Positions 40,023-48,188 of a stretch of 64,000 bases of DNA are shown piece by piece. The stretch comes from DALYLB01 sp964468345 (GTDB taxonomy: Bacteria; Acidobacteriota; Blastocatellia; RBC074). Each line of letters begins with the position of its first letter. Position 1 is the first letter of the stretch. Both the position numbers and the translations under genes were made by a program. Below the pieces are notes generated by a model. That model saw only the letters and a list, made by a program, of their open reading frames with translations. It was not told where the DNA came from and made no database searches. The DNA lies in NCBI GenBank assembly GCA_964468345.1, contig CAYXVZ010000016.1, positions 29,290 to 93,289 of the forward strand, read 5' to 3'.

Positions 40023-40332
40023 CTAAATCGGTACAAATAACTTTGGGAGAAAGCTTTTACCACGAAGAAACGAAGATCACGAAGAAAGATGTGTGAATAA
40101 AACTTTTATCTCTTCTTCGTGAAAGAAAGAAGCAACTTCTTATTTTTTGAGCAAGATATTTTGATTCGGCGAAGGAGAAAAACGGAATGGACGGAGCAGA
40201 ATGCATGTTGTGCCCGTCTGTTCCGTTATTTCCGTTTGTTCCGTTTCTCTCTCTACCTCGGTTTGGTTGCCTCCCGTAGCTTCGTGCTCTTCGTTCCTTC
40301 GTGGTTTGTGTTTTTCTTGCTTGGCTTGATTT
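40023..40332. repeat. Family B element carrying a nested family C element
   Basis: Ends CTAAATC (40023-40029) and GATTTAG (40326-40332) with B cores at 40060-40085 and 40281-40305, inverted relative to the 36 kb copy. The extra 160 bp over the 147-bp B unit consist of the AACTTCTTATTTTTTGAGC module and a C hairpin at about 40172-40254. It fills most of the 400-bp gap 39984-40383. Confidence 0.85.
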
Positions 40333-40383
40333 AGCAACGATCTTTAGCGAACGCTTTCGCCTGAAGGCGGTACTATAATCATA

Positions 40384-41700
40384 TTATTGTATGCCGTGCT
40401 TATGCAGGAAGTAACTGAAATTTCGGCGATCGATTCCGAGCAGCGTGGCGGCCCGTTTTTTCACGCCGTTGGTCAGGCTGAGGGTTTCGAGCAGGATTTG
40501 CCGTTCGGCCTGCGCCAGGCGGGCTTTGAGGGAGGAATCCGCTTCCGGTTCCCGGCCGCGCAGTTTATCCGGCAGGCTTCCCGCGGAAAGCACGCCGCTG
40601 GATTCGAGAATCGCGGCGTATTCAATGCAGTTTTCGAGTTCCCGAATGTTGCCCGGCCATGGATATTCGGTGAGCATCGTCAGGGCGCGCAGATCGATAT
40701 CATCGATTCGTTTATGAAGAGATGCGGAATAGGTTTTGAGAAAATGCCGGACGAGCAGCGGGATATCTTCGCGGCGTTCGCGCAGCGGCGCGAGGCGAAT
40801 GGGAAAGGCATTGAGACGATAAAAGAGATCCTCGCGAAAGCGCCCTTCGCGGATGGCGTCGCCGAGATCCGCATTGGTCATCGCGATGACGCGCACGTCG
40901 ACGCGAAGCGTGGTCGAATCGCCGACCGCCTCGAATTCCTCTTCCTGCAAAACGCGCAGCAGTTTGGCCTGCCCCGCCAGCGAGAGACTATCGACTTCGT
41001 CGAGGATGATGGTCCCGCCATCCGCGAGCTTGAAGCGTCCCTTGCGATCGGCGACCGCGCCGGTGAACGCGCCTTTTTTATGACCGAACAACTCGCTTTC
41101 GAGCAGGGTTTCGCTCAATGCCGCGCAATTGACCTTGATCAGCGGACGATTGCTGCGACGGCTGTGAAAGTGAACGGCCTGCGCGACGAGTTCCTTGCCC
41201 GTGCCGCTTTCGCCCTGAATCAACACTGTCGCATCGGTCGGCGCGACAAGGCCGATCAGGCGGCAGGCCTCGCGAATCTGCGCGCTCTGGCCGATGATGC
41301 TTGGGAACTGCAGATTGGTCTCCACCAGGTCTTCGCGCGCAGCCGATTCCCGCGCAAACAGCAGAATCGCCGGGCAGCCAGAATAGGACACGCATCGGCC
41401 GGTCAGATTGAAGGGAACCGAAAGCCCCTCGCTTCCCTTCCAGCAGGCTTCCGCGCGAAGGATTCCGGATTCGGCGAGCAGCCATTTTTCGCAGCCCGGA
41501 AAAATGGACTCGATCGTGCGGGAAACAAGATCTTCATTCGAGATTCCAAAACAGGCCGCCGCGGCCGGATTCGTCTCCAGAATGCGCCCGGATTGCGGTT
41601 CGATGACGAAGATCGGTTCGGAATTGGTTTCAATCAAGGCGGCGAAAATATCCTGCCGGTCCTCTGCATGCTCCGCCGCGCCGGATGTCGAGAAGTTCAT
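40384..41700 (-). CDS. Sigma54-dependent transcriptional activator (PAS-AAA-HTH)
   Basis: 438 residues. An N-terminal PAS domain (about 18-110, PIFVIEPQSGRILETNPAAA) senses a ligand or redox state. The AAA+ domain (about 130-365) has Walker A GESGTGKE, the sigma54-contact loop ELFGHKKGAFTGA, Walker B GGTIILDEVDSL, and REDLFYRLN with the arginine finger. A Fis-type helix-turn-helix closes the protein (KKRAATLLGIDRRNFSYFLHKHGI). It is therefore a complete enhancer-binding activator. It lies last in the minus-strand array whose first gene has a sigma54 promoter at 50399-50414, so it is the obvious candidate regulator. The start has AAGGGAG upstream. Confidence 0.94.
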   Translation of the reverse strand: MNFSTSGAAEHAEDRQDIFAALIETNSEPIFVIEPQSGRILETNPAAAACFGISNEDLVSRTIESIFPGCEKWLLAESGILRAEACWKGSEGLSVPFNLTGRCVSYSGCPAILLFARESAAREDLVETNLQFPSIIGQSAQIREACRLIGLVAPTDATVLIQGESGTGKELVAQAVHFHSRRSNRPLIKVNCAALSETLLESELFGHKKGAFTGAVADRKGRFKLADGGTIILDEVDSLSLAGQAKLLRVLQEEEFEAVGDSTTLRVDVRVIAMTNADLGDAIREGRFREDLFYRLNAFPIRLAPLRERREDIPLLVRHFLKTYSASLHKRIDDIDLRALTMLTEYPWPGNIRELENCIEYAAILESSGVLSAGSLPDKLRGREPEADSSLKARLAQAERQILLETLSLTNGVKKRAATLLGIDRRNFSYFLHKHGIQ

Positions 41701-41835
41701 AATTCAATAATCTCCCTTGTTGTCAGGGGCACGTATGGCCTTTGCGCATCAAGGGAAGTTGCTGAAGCGGGCGCCATATTACCGAGCGATCAATTTTTTG
41801 TCGGATTTTTTATGCAGCGCGATGAGAGCTGATTT

Positions 41836-41998
41836 AAAGCGGTTTGCAGTTGCATGCGGGGTCTGCCACGAATGCACACGAATCAGCACGAATGAGAAAG
41901 GCGCTATGCCGGCTGCCGGGGTTGATGGGTGATCATTCGTGGATAATCGTGGCGAATAAGTCCCGTGTTTTCCATAGATGCAAATGATGTTTGATCTA
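41836..41998. repeat. Family D ends with a different core
   Basis: The left side AAGCGGTTTGCAGTTGCATG and the right side CCATAGATGCAAATGATG...GATCTA match the sub-terminal sequences of family D. The core, however, is CCACGAATGCACACGAATCA and TCATTCGTGGATAATCGTGG instead of the CCACAGAGG type. No gene is seen in 41701-42016. Confidence 0.75.
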
Positions 41999-42016
41999 AT
42001 TGCATACATCAGCTTT

Positions 42017-42355
42017 TTATAGAACAAGCAGTCGAGGCAGATTCAATGCGAAGGCGCTTTTGATCAAATACTGTGCCTGAAGGGCCGTCTCACGCGATTC
42101 CCCGCCCGCCTCGATCATCAAAATCAGTCTCAATCCCGGATGCGCTTCCGCCAGGCGAATGGCGAGGCGATCATAAGCGGCATCCGCGAGCAGGAAGTCA
42201 TACGCGGACACGGCCAGCTTATCGAGGGCGCGCGCCGGGCTTTCCGCGGTTTCGACGATTTCATAGCCCGCGGAAAGCAGAAAATTATGCAGCTCCTCGC
42301 GAAACGGCGCATCCGGTTCCAGGATCAGAATGGAGGGGGATCCGGTCCTATACAT
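42017..42355 (-). CDS. Receiver-like (CheY-fold) protein
   Basis: 112 residues from the ATG at 42355, which overlaps the end of the OmpA-domain gene by 8 bases and so indicates coupling. The fold pattern of a response-regulator receiver is visible: SILILEPDAPFREELHNFLLSAGYEIVE, then DFLLADAAYD with a possible phospho-acceptor Asp, and RLILMIEAG as strand 4. The acidic pair is reduced to Glu-Pro-Asp, the usual conserved Thr is weak and the Lys region is changed, so phosphorylation is doubtful. No output domain is attached. It lies between the structural-like genes and the sigma54 activator. Confidence 0.7.
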   Translation of the reverse strand: MYRTGSPSILILEPDAPFREELHNFLLSAGYEIVETAESPARALDKLAVSAYDFLLADAAYDRLAIRLAEAHPGLRLILMIEAGGESRETALQAQYLIKSAFALNLPRLLVL

Positions 42356-43823
42356 TTTTATAGCAGTTGTAGATGCTCGCGGGATTCTGCACGCGGTCGT
42401 GCATCCATGCGCGCAGCGCATCCATTGCTTTCATTTTGGCGACCAGCGGAATTCCCTGCGAAACGGCGCCGGAAAGAACCTGGATCAGGCGATTGACTTC
42501 CGAAATCCCCTGAATGATTCGTTCATCGTACTGTTCGAGCGCCCTGAGCACGGCCGCATCCGGAACCGAGGGACCGAACATCGTTTCGATGCTCAGCGCA
42601 TCCCGCAACTGGGAAAATCCATAACTGCCGAAAGGCGCATTCGAGTTATAAACGCTGAGCACCTGTTCGGGATAAGCCCAACGGTCATCCGTCCCTTTCT
42701 TCAAAAGCATTTTCAATACGCAGGCCAGGCGTTGCGCCTGCTCGGGCGAACTGAGGCGGGGCAATAATTTCAAAGTGCGATCGACGACGGTTCGAATGGG
42801 GACGCGCGGGCATCGCGGCCGCGGTTTCTGCATCAACACCTCGACGCGCCGATTCCGCGCGTGTTCGGCTTCGCTGCCCGCGCGGAGGAGCGGTTTGGTT
42901 TCGCCGAAAGATTTCGCCGTGATCGACATCTGTTTCGAGAGGCCGGGGACCAGCGCGTCGATGGCTTTGCGCAGCGCGTCATTCACGGCGGCCGCGCGGC
43001 GATCGCCGAGTCCCTCGTTGTATTTCTCTGTCCCGCGGGCATCGGTGTGCCCCGCAAGGATGATTTTCGGCGGCGCGCCGACGAATTTTGTCACTGCCAC
43101 AAGGTAGCGCGCCAGCGCCTTGATCTTATCGAGATGCACGTCCGTCAACACGGACTTATCGAATGCGAACTGATCGAGCAACACACGCCCTTCCGGCAAA
43201 ACAAAGTTCCGGATCTGCTCCGGAAAGGTTGCATACACGATCCAGAACAGCCGCTGCTGATCCTGTCCCGTCATCGGCAAAGGAATTTTTGCGGCGCGAA
43301 GCAGCGTATCGAGTTGCCCGGGAATACCGAGATCCTGTTCAATCGCTGTTTTCGCCGTGATTCGAAAGGCGCTGCCGAGCGCCGGCACAAAATCTATTTT
43401 GCAGGGCGGCGTTTTCGAATGCAGCCGAATGACGTATTCCTCGAGCGCCTGTTTGAGAAGGACGTGATTCTCGTAATGCGAAAGCGGCGTCAGGCCGGGA
43501 CCGACCTGCACCAGTTCGATCGTGACGCGCACCGTGGGAAAGTGTTTGAGCGGGTCGCTCCACAATCGTTTCCACCACGAAGCCCGATTCGGCGGATCCA
43601 TTTTGATCAGAAAATTGATGGCTTGCAGCGGCACCGTGACGCGGGCCCGCGCGCGCACGGTGGCATCGAGATAATCGACCAAATCGCCGATGTTCGGCGT
43701 GGGCGCGGCAAGCTGGACCGTTGGCCCACTCAGTCCCGGGGCCCCGATCAAGGGCTTCTGTTGGGTTCGTTGTGGCTGCATCGGCTGCGTCGTTTTCTTG
43801 AATTTATCGTCAAACATATACAT
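42348..43823 (-). CDS. OmpA-domain protein without signal peptide
   Basis: 491 residues from the ATG at 43823, which has GAGGAAAG just upstream; longer frames run into family D repeat. The first 220 residues are unrecognised (WWKRLWSDPLKHFPTVRVTIELVQ in parts). About 235-350 is an OmpA-like peptidoglycan-binding domain: FDKSVLTDVHLDKIKALARYL, ILAGHTDARGTEKYNEGLGDRRA in parts, and NRRVEVLMQ. The last 140 residues are helical and unrecognised. No signal peptide or membrane helix is seen, unlike outer-membrane OmpA proteins; similar soluble OmpA modules occur in phage-tail-like and secretion systems. Possible role: anchoring an assembled structure to the wall. Confidence 0.83.
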   Translation of the reverse strand: MYMFDDKFKKTTQPMQPQRTQQKPLIGAPGLSGPTVQLAAPTPNIGDLVDYLDATVRARARVTVPLQAINFLIKMDPPNRASWWKRLWSDPLKHFPTVRVTIELVQVGPGLTPLSHYENHVLLKQALEEYVIRLHSKTPPCKIDFVPALGSAFRITAKTAIEQDLGIPGQLDTLLRAAKIPLPMTGQDQQRLFWIVYATFPEQIRNFVLPEGRVLLDQFAFDKSVLTDVHLDKIKALARYLVAVTKFVGAPPKIILAGHTDARGTEKYNEGLGDRRAAAVNDALRKAIDALVPGLSKQMSITAKSFGETKPLLRAGSEAEHARNRRVEVLMQKPRPRCPRVPIRTVVDRTLKLLPRLSSPEQAQRLACVLKMLLKKGTDDRWAYPEQVLSVYNSNAPFGSYGFSQLRDALSIETMFGPSVPDAAVLRALEQYDERIIQGISEVNRLIQVLSGAVSQGIPLVAKMKAMDALRAWMHDRVQNPASIYNCYKNV

Positions 43824-43857
43824 ATCTTTCCTCATCCGGCTCCCGCGTGCGAGACCT

Positions 43858-43992
43858 AGATCGGATTTCATTTGCACGTATGGTTAGCCACAGAGGTCAC
43901 CGAGGTCACTGAGGGCTGAAAACCGTAGAAATTTCTCTGTGTTCTGCGGAGACCTCTGTGGCTAATGCCATACACTGAAGTGAAAACCGACT
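43858..43992. repeat. Repeat family D, complete element
   Basis: AGATCGG at the left and CCGACT at the right, sub-terminal TTTCATTTGCACGTATGG and CCATACACTGAAGTGAAAA, core GCCACAGAGGTCACCGAGG and complement. It joins family B directly, as at 36.2 kb. Confidence 0.82.
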
Positions 43993-44136
43993 TAAATTGG
44001 CAAAAACAACATTTGGACAATGCCTTTACCACGAAGAAACGAAGAACACGAAGAAGGCGGCCTGCCTGTCTGCTTTCTTATCTTCGTGCTCTTCGTTTCT
44101 TCGTGGTTGATACCGTTCTTGCTTGTCCATATTTAG
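43991..44136. repeat. Repeat family B element (diverged ends)
   Basis: Core CCACGAAGAAACGAAGAAC and complement at 44029-44107; ends CTTAAATT and ATTTAG are degenerate forms of CTAAATC/GATTTAG. With the D element it fills the gap between the 174-residue and OmpA-domain genes. Confidence 0.8.
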
Positions 44137-44160
44137 ATAGGCACGAGGGAGTCTGTGGCT

Positions 44161-44685
44161 TCATCGTGCGTTCCTGCTCCCAAAACTTTCGTTGTACCAG
44201 TATCGCCCCATGATTCGCCCCGCGAAGGCCTTGATCGGATAATTCGCGAGATCGTCCACCGAACGATTTCGCAGGATGAATTCAACCCGCGCATTTTCAT
44301 CGAGCCGCACCACGACCGGCAGACAGTTATAGCCCCAGGGGTTCGCGATCACTTCGAGGCGCGTATAGGGAAAGATCGGCTTCCCGTTCTGCGCGATAAT
44401 CCATTCGAACCCTGGTGTGAGGATACTGGTGTTGTCGCGCGTGTACAGATCCGTGTATTGCGAAAAATAGGTCAGCGCGCCGCAATATTGCGGATGCAAT
44501 TGAAAACTGGCGAGCACGACCTCTTCGCCGCGCCGCGGCAGCGGGCCGGGGCGCAGAAATTCGAAATCCGCAAACGGATCGACCGCGGCCCCCAGGCCGA
44601 CGAACCCGCTGACATCGAAATGTTCCGCATCGAGCGGAATGCCGCACGACACGCAGTTATTGGTTAGGAGCGTTGTTGCGTTCAT
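44161..44685 (-). CDS. Unrecognised beta-rich protein (174 aa) of the sigma54 cluster
   Basis: No family recognised. It has no signal peptide or membrane helix. The sequence alternates short beta-type segments: EEVVLASFQLHPQYCGALTYF, FEWIIAQNGKPIFPYTRLEVI, PVVVRLDENARVEFILRNRS (in parts), and an aromatic C-terminus FAGRIMGRYWYNESFG. Two Cys lie near the N-terminus (NNCVSCG). The start follows the preceding gene's stop by three bases, so it belongs to the same transcript. The strand pattern and compact size would suit a single beta barrel such as a jelly roll; this is inference only. Confidence 0.78.
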   Translation of the reverse strand: MNATTLLTNNCVSCGIPLDAEHFDVSGFVGLGAAVDPFADFEFLRPGPLPRRGEEVVLASFQLHPQYCGALTYFSQYTDLYTRDNTSILTPGFEWIIAQNGKPIFPYTRLEVIANPWGYNCLPVVVRLDENARVEFILRNRSVDDLANYPIKAFAGRIMGRYWYNESFGSRNAR

Positions 44686-44688
44686 CGT

Positions 44689-45357
44689 TTACCCCGAGAT
44701 GCGGCCCGCGCCGAGCATCTTGTATCCCTGCAGCACAACCTGCAGCGTACCGGCCGGACCGGAGATTTCCTCAATCTGCAATCGCACAAAAGTGCGCGGT
44801 TCGAGCAGGATCGGTTTTGCAAACGGCCGAAACGGCCGGTCGCCATTGGCGATCCCGAGTCCCGCGATATTGTGAATCGGTTTGCTCTGATACTCCCGTC
44901 CGGTGTTCCCCACATCGAAGCTATACAGAAAACTGACTTCAGCGGTCGCTTCGCGGCCGGTTTCGAACAGGCGATTGAGCGCGCCATCCTGCAATGTATT
45001 GAGCGGTATGCCGGCATTGAGTACGCGCTGGCCCTCGGCGCTCAGACGGAATCCGATCGCGGGATCGGCCCCGATTCTTTCGAGTCCGGCTGCGACTTCG
45101 CCGAGCGTGATCGCCGACAGCGGGCGCGTCGTGCTCGTGGCCCTCCTCGTCGCGAGAATCACGATGTCGCTTTCGTCGATCACGGGACCGAAGGTCCGCG
45201 GCGTTCCCCGTTCGTCCTGCACCAGGCTGTATCCCACCGAGAGCGCCGCAAAGACGCCCTCGGTGCTGATCTCGATCACATCCTGCACCTTGTTGCCGGG
45301 CTTGCCCAGCAACGTGAATTGAAAGACATAATCGAAAGGTATGGTCTTGATATTCAT
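44689..45357 (-). CDS. Single-copy member of a repeated ~200-aa beta domain family
   Basis: 222 residues, no recognised family, and no export signal. It matches each half of the next upstream gene: IPFDYVFQFTLLGKPGNKVQDVI at the start (shared core DYV...G.PG..V.D.I), SVGYSL, FRLSAEGQRVLNAG, FLYSFDVGNTGREYQ, NIAGLGIANGDRPF, and the end RLQIEEISGPAGTLQVVLQGYK. The most invariant segment, LGIANGDRPF, is identical to the second half of the upstream protein. It is a probable structural subunit expressed alongside its duplicated relative. Confidence 0.82.
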   Translation of the reverse strand: MNIKTIPFDYVFQFTLLGKPGNKVQDVIEISTEGVFAALSVGYSLVQDERGTPRTFGPVIDESDIVILATRRATSTTRPLSAITLGEVAAGLERIGADPAIGFRLSAEGQRVLNAGIPLNTLQDGALNRLFETGREATAEVSFLYSFDVGNTGREYQSKPIHNIAGLGIANGDRPFRPFAKPILLEPRTFVRLQIEEISGPAGTLQVVLQGYKMLGAGRISG

Positions 45358-45390
45358 TGGTTCTTCTCGTTCAAAAATCCCTTCAGCCGG

Positions 45391-46701
45391 CTATCGCAGA
45401 ATCTTGTAGCCCTGAAATACCAGAAAGAGCCGGCCCCGGCCGAAAATCTCTTCGACCTGCACGCGGATGGTCGAGCGCGGCAAAAACGACATCGGTTTAT
45501 GAAAAACCTTGAACGGCCGATCGCCATTGGCGATGCCGAGCCCCGCGAGATTGAACACGCGCTGATTCTGCAGTTCGCGCCCCGTGCCCGTGTCATGAAT
45601 GGAATAGAGAAATCGAACTTCTTCCGATCGATTCAGGGATTGAAACAATCGCGAGAGCAGATCGCGGCTGACTGTGTTCAATTGCCCGCCCGGCGCATAC
45701 GCAAAGCGAGTGCGCAGCGGGTGAATGCGGATCCCGTCAAACAGCGCCTGCACGGGACGAACCTCGGCCAGGCGAATCTCGCCGAGATTGACCGGATCGC
45801 CGCTGCGCGTGATCTCGACTTTTGCATTGCCCGCATCGAGGCTGTACCCGACCGAGGTCGCGACATAACCGCCGTCGACGTTGATCGGAATTTCATCTTC
45901 GACGATGCTGCCGGGCTGGCCGCCCAGATCGAGCGTCGAGACATAATCGAAAGGCACGATGCGCGACGATGGCAGATCGCGCGCGATCATTTCCCCGAGC
46001 GTACGGTATTGGCCCGTTTCATGATCATAGGCGGGCACGGCCTTGGCTGAATCGACCTCGGCCAAACGACGCGCGTCGTTTTCAGTCGCGCCCGCCGGCC
46101 CCAGCACTTTATATCCCTGCAAGGTCAGAAAGAGACGGCCCCGAACGCCCGCGGATCGCTCTTCGATTTGCAGGCGAATGGTCGAGCGGGGCAGAAAGAC
46201 CATCGGCTGCGGCAGCATCTTGAACGGCCTTCGCCCATCGGCGCGGCCCAGCGTGGCAAGGCTGTTGACCGGCTTGTTTTGCAGCTCCCGGCCCGTGCCG
46301 GTGTCGATCAGATTGAGCAGAAAATTGAAATTCTCCGCGGTTCGGATGCGCTGAAAGAGCTTTTTGCGCAGATCGGCGTTGAGCGGCAAAGCTTCATTCA
46401 GCGAGCCGTCGAGCAATGCCAGCGCGCGCAGTGTCGGATTCAGGCGAAAGCCGTCGAGCAATACATCCGCCGGCAGATCCGAAAGTCGAACGTCGCCGAG
46501 CGTGGCCGCCGTTCCGCCGAGAGAAAGGGATTCCGCGCGATCCTCAGCCAGGCCATATCCGATCGAGGTCGCGATAAAGGCGCCTTCGACGCTGATATTG
46601 ATCACATCCTGCACGAGATTTCCGACATTGCCCGATAGGGGAAACTCGGCGACGTACTCGAACGGAATGACCTGCGATTGTTGTCTCTGTACACCGTTCA
46701 T
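45391..46701 (-). CDS. Tandem two-domain protein of the same beta domain family
   Basis: 436 residues with two copies of the domain (about 10-205 and 245-436) joined by a linker with charged residues (ENDARRLAEVDSAKAVPAYD). Matching landmarks: IPFEYVAEFPLSGNVGNLVQD and VPFDYVSTLDLGGQPGSIVED; IDTGTGRELQNKPVNSLATLG and HDTGTGRELQNQRVFNLAGLG; FLPRSTIRLQIEERSAG and FLPRSTIRVQVEEIFG; LTLQGYKVLG and LVFQGYKILR. Duplication with fusion is typical of subunits that form multi-fold symmetric shells or fibres. No clear ribosome site precedes the ATG, and the start lies nine bases from the tandem repeat array that separates it from the upstream genes. Confidence 0.83.
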   Translation of the reverse strand: MNGVQRQQSQVIPFEYVAEFPLSGNVGNLVQDVINISVEGAFIATSIGYGLAEDRAESLSLGGTAATLGDVRLSDLPADVLLDGFRLNPTLRALALLDGSLNEALPLNADLRKKLFQRIRTAENFNFLLNLIDTGTGRELQNKPVNSLATLGRADGRRPFKMLPQPMVFLPRSTIRLQIEERSAGVRGRLFLTLQGYKVLGPAGATENDARRLAEVDSAKAVPAYDHETGQYRTLGEMIARDLPSSRIVPFDYVSTLDLGGQPGSIVEDEIPINVDGGYVATSVGYSLDAGNAKVEITRSGDPVNLGEIRLAEVRPVQALFDGIRIHPLRTRFAYAPGGQLNTVSRDLLSRLFQSLNRSEEVRFLYSIHDTGTGRELQNQRVFNLAGLGIANGDRPFKVFHKPMSFLPRSTIRVQVEEIFGRGRLFLVFQGYKILR

Positions 46702-46709
46702 AAATTTCT

Positions 46710-47270
46710 GGGTCCGGACGCGTCCCGCGTGCTAACTGAAAGAAGCCCGCGAAGCGCCCCTGGGTACGCACGCGTCCCCGCGTGCTATCTGAANNNNNNN
46801 NNNNNNNNNNNNNNNNNNNNNNNNNNNNNNNNNNNNNNNNNNNNNNNNNNNNNNNNNNNNNNNNNNNNNNNNNNNNNNNNNNNNNNNNNNNNNCTGAAAG
46901 AAGCCCGCGAAGCGCCCCTGGGTACGCACGCGTCCCCGCGTGCTATCTAAAAGAAGCCCGCGAAGCGCCCCTGGGTACGCACGCGTCCCCGCGTGCTATC
47001 TGAAAGAAGCCCGCGAAGCGCTCCTTATTTCAATGCAAAATAAGAAAGGCTTCGCCCTGGGTACGCACGCGTCCCCGCGTGCTATCTGAAAGAAGCCCGC
47101 GAAGCGCTCCTTGTTTCAATGCAAAATAAGAAAGGCTTCGCCCTGGGTCCGGACGCGTCCCCGCGTGCTATCTGAAAGAAGTCCGCGAAGCGGTCCTCTT
47201 TCCAGGCAGAAAATGGAAAGGCTTCGCCGCTTCTATCTGACAGCACGCGGGGACGCGTGCGTACCCAGGC
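46710..47270. repeat. Tandem array of repeat family A
   Basis: At least six forward units GGGTACGCACGCGTCCCCG (or GGGTCCGGACGCGTCC) each followed by a GAAGCCCGCGAAGCGC module; short units repeat at about 50 bp and long ones at about 86 bp (extra TTTCAATGCAAAATAAG stem). The array ends with one inverted unit before 47271. It interrupts the minus-strand cluster and contains the assembly gap, so the true copy number is unknown. Unit spacing and lack of unique spacers exclude CRISPR. Confidence 0.92.
46794..46893. other. Assembly gap (100 N)
   Basis: Exactly 100 N, a conventional scaffold join of unknown real length, placed inside the family A tandem array. Missing coding sequence here cannot be excluded. 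Confidence 0.99.
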
Positions 47271-48170
47271 TTACTGCACATCTCTCGTCATATAGCCGTC
47301 GAGGGCGACCCAGATGAACAGGGGGCCATACAACCGCTGCAGATCGCTGAGGACATCGCTTTCGGGCACTTCGATTTCAACGCGGAAGTTCTGTTGCGCA
47401 TCGATCGTCACCGGCTCGGCAAAACGGAATGTCGCCATGGGATTCGGCGCGCCGTGCGTTGTGACGTGGCCGTTCTCTGAATACGGGCCGGCGCCCGCCG
47501 GGAAGAACCAGGTCGGCGTCTGGATCATGATCTTCTCGCCAACGAAAAAGGTCGTGACGGTGTTGTAGATGATCTTGCCGATCATCGTGCCGAATCCGTT
47601 ATTCGGAAAGATCTGTTCATTTGCCGGAACGACTTCGCGACGGAACCCATCGCTGGCCCGCTGCAGCGCGGCGCGGTTGATTTCGGCGAACTCGCCCGGC
47701 TGGAGCAATGCGGCATTGCCGGTCAGGTCGAGTTCCAGCAAATCGTCCTGCGAAAGGCGAAACGGCCCGCGCTGAAAGTCTTCGACACGCCGCTTGAATT
47801 CGACGAAGTGCGTCAGCTTGAATCGCTCGACCTCGATCGTCTTCTGCTCCTGCGACATATCGCTGACCGGGATCGGAAGGCCATTAGCGTCGACGACGCC
47901 GAGGCGAAGCTTGATCATAATGTCGGCGGGAAACTGCGGCGGCAGATCGGAAATCACCACGCGAAGCGCGCGCGCCTCGAACGTATTCCAATGCGGCAAC
48001 AGCGAAGCGGCCTGCATATTCGTCTGCAGCTTCGTCTTGCCGGTGACGTCCTGAAAGAACCGCAGCACATTCGAGCTGAGAACTTCGCCGAGCCGCTTGC
48101 CGGGCTTGATTGCAATCGAATCGTAGAGCGGCAAATGGACCCGCTCTTTCACTCCTTTTACGACGGCCAT
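47271..48170 (-). CDS. Unrecognised 299-aa protein, possible jelly-roll structural subunit
   Basis: No family recognised with certainty, and no export signal. Beta-type segments run through the length (ARALRVVISDLPPQFPADIMI, IMIQTPTWFFPAGAG) with helical insertions (EFAEINRAALQRASDGFRR). The end is ATFRFAEPVTIDAQQNFRVEIEV then LFIWVALDGYMTRDVQ, an alternating pattern I associate with the last strands of double-jelly-roll capsid proteins; this is a resemblance, not a proven match. AGGAG precedes the ATG, and 18 bases separate it from the Tyr-rich gene upstream. If a shell exists, this is the best candidate for the major subunit. Confidence 0.78.
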   Translation of the reverse strand: MAVVKGVKERVHLPLYDSIAIKPGKRLGEVLSSNVLRFFQDVTGKTKLQTNMQAASLLPHWNTFEARALRVVISDLPPQFPADIMIKLRLGVVDANGLPIPVSDMSQEQKTIEVERFKLTHFVEFKRRVEDFQRGPFRLSQDDLLELDLTGNAALLQPGEFAEINRAALQRASDGFRREVVPANEQIFPNNGFGTMIGKIIYNTVTTFFVGEKIMIQTPTWFFPAGAGPYSENGHVTTHGAPNPMATFRFAEPVTIDAQQNFRVEIEVPESDVLSDLQRLYGPLFIWVALDGYMTRDVQ

Positions 48171-48188
48171 AATTTTCTCCTGTATCGA

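Noticed and set aside
46710..47270. Possible CRISPR array
   Set aside because: Repeats are head-to-tail with no unique, equal-length spacers; units are family A palindromes and no cas genes are present.
46710..47270. Small proteins encoded by family A repeats (GYARVPACYLKEAREA-like)
   Set aside because: The same peptide appears wherever the repeat occurs, in several frames and both strands, without ribosome sites.
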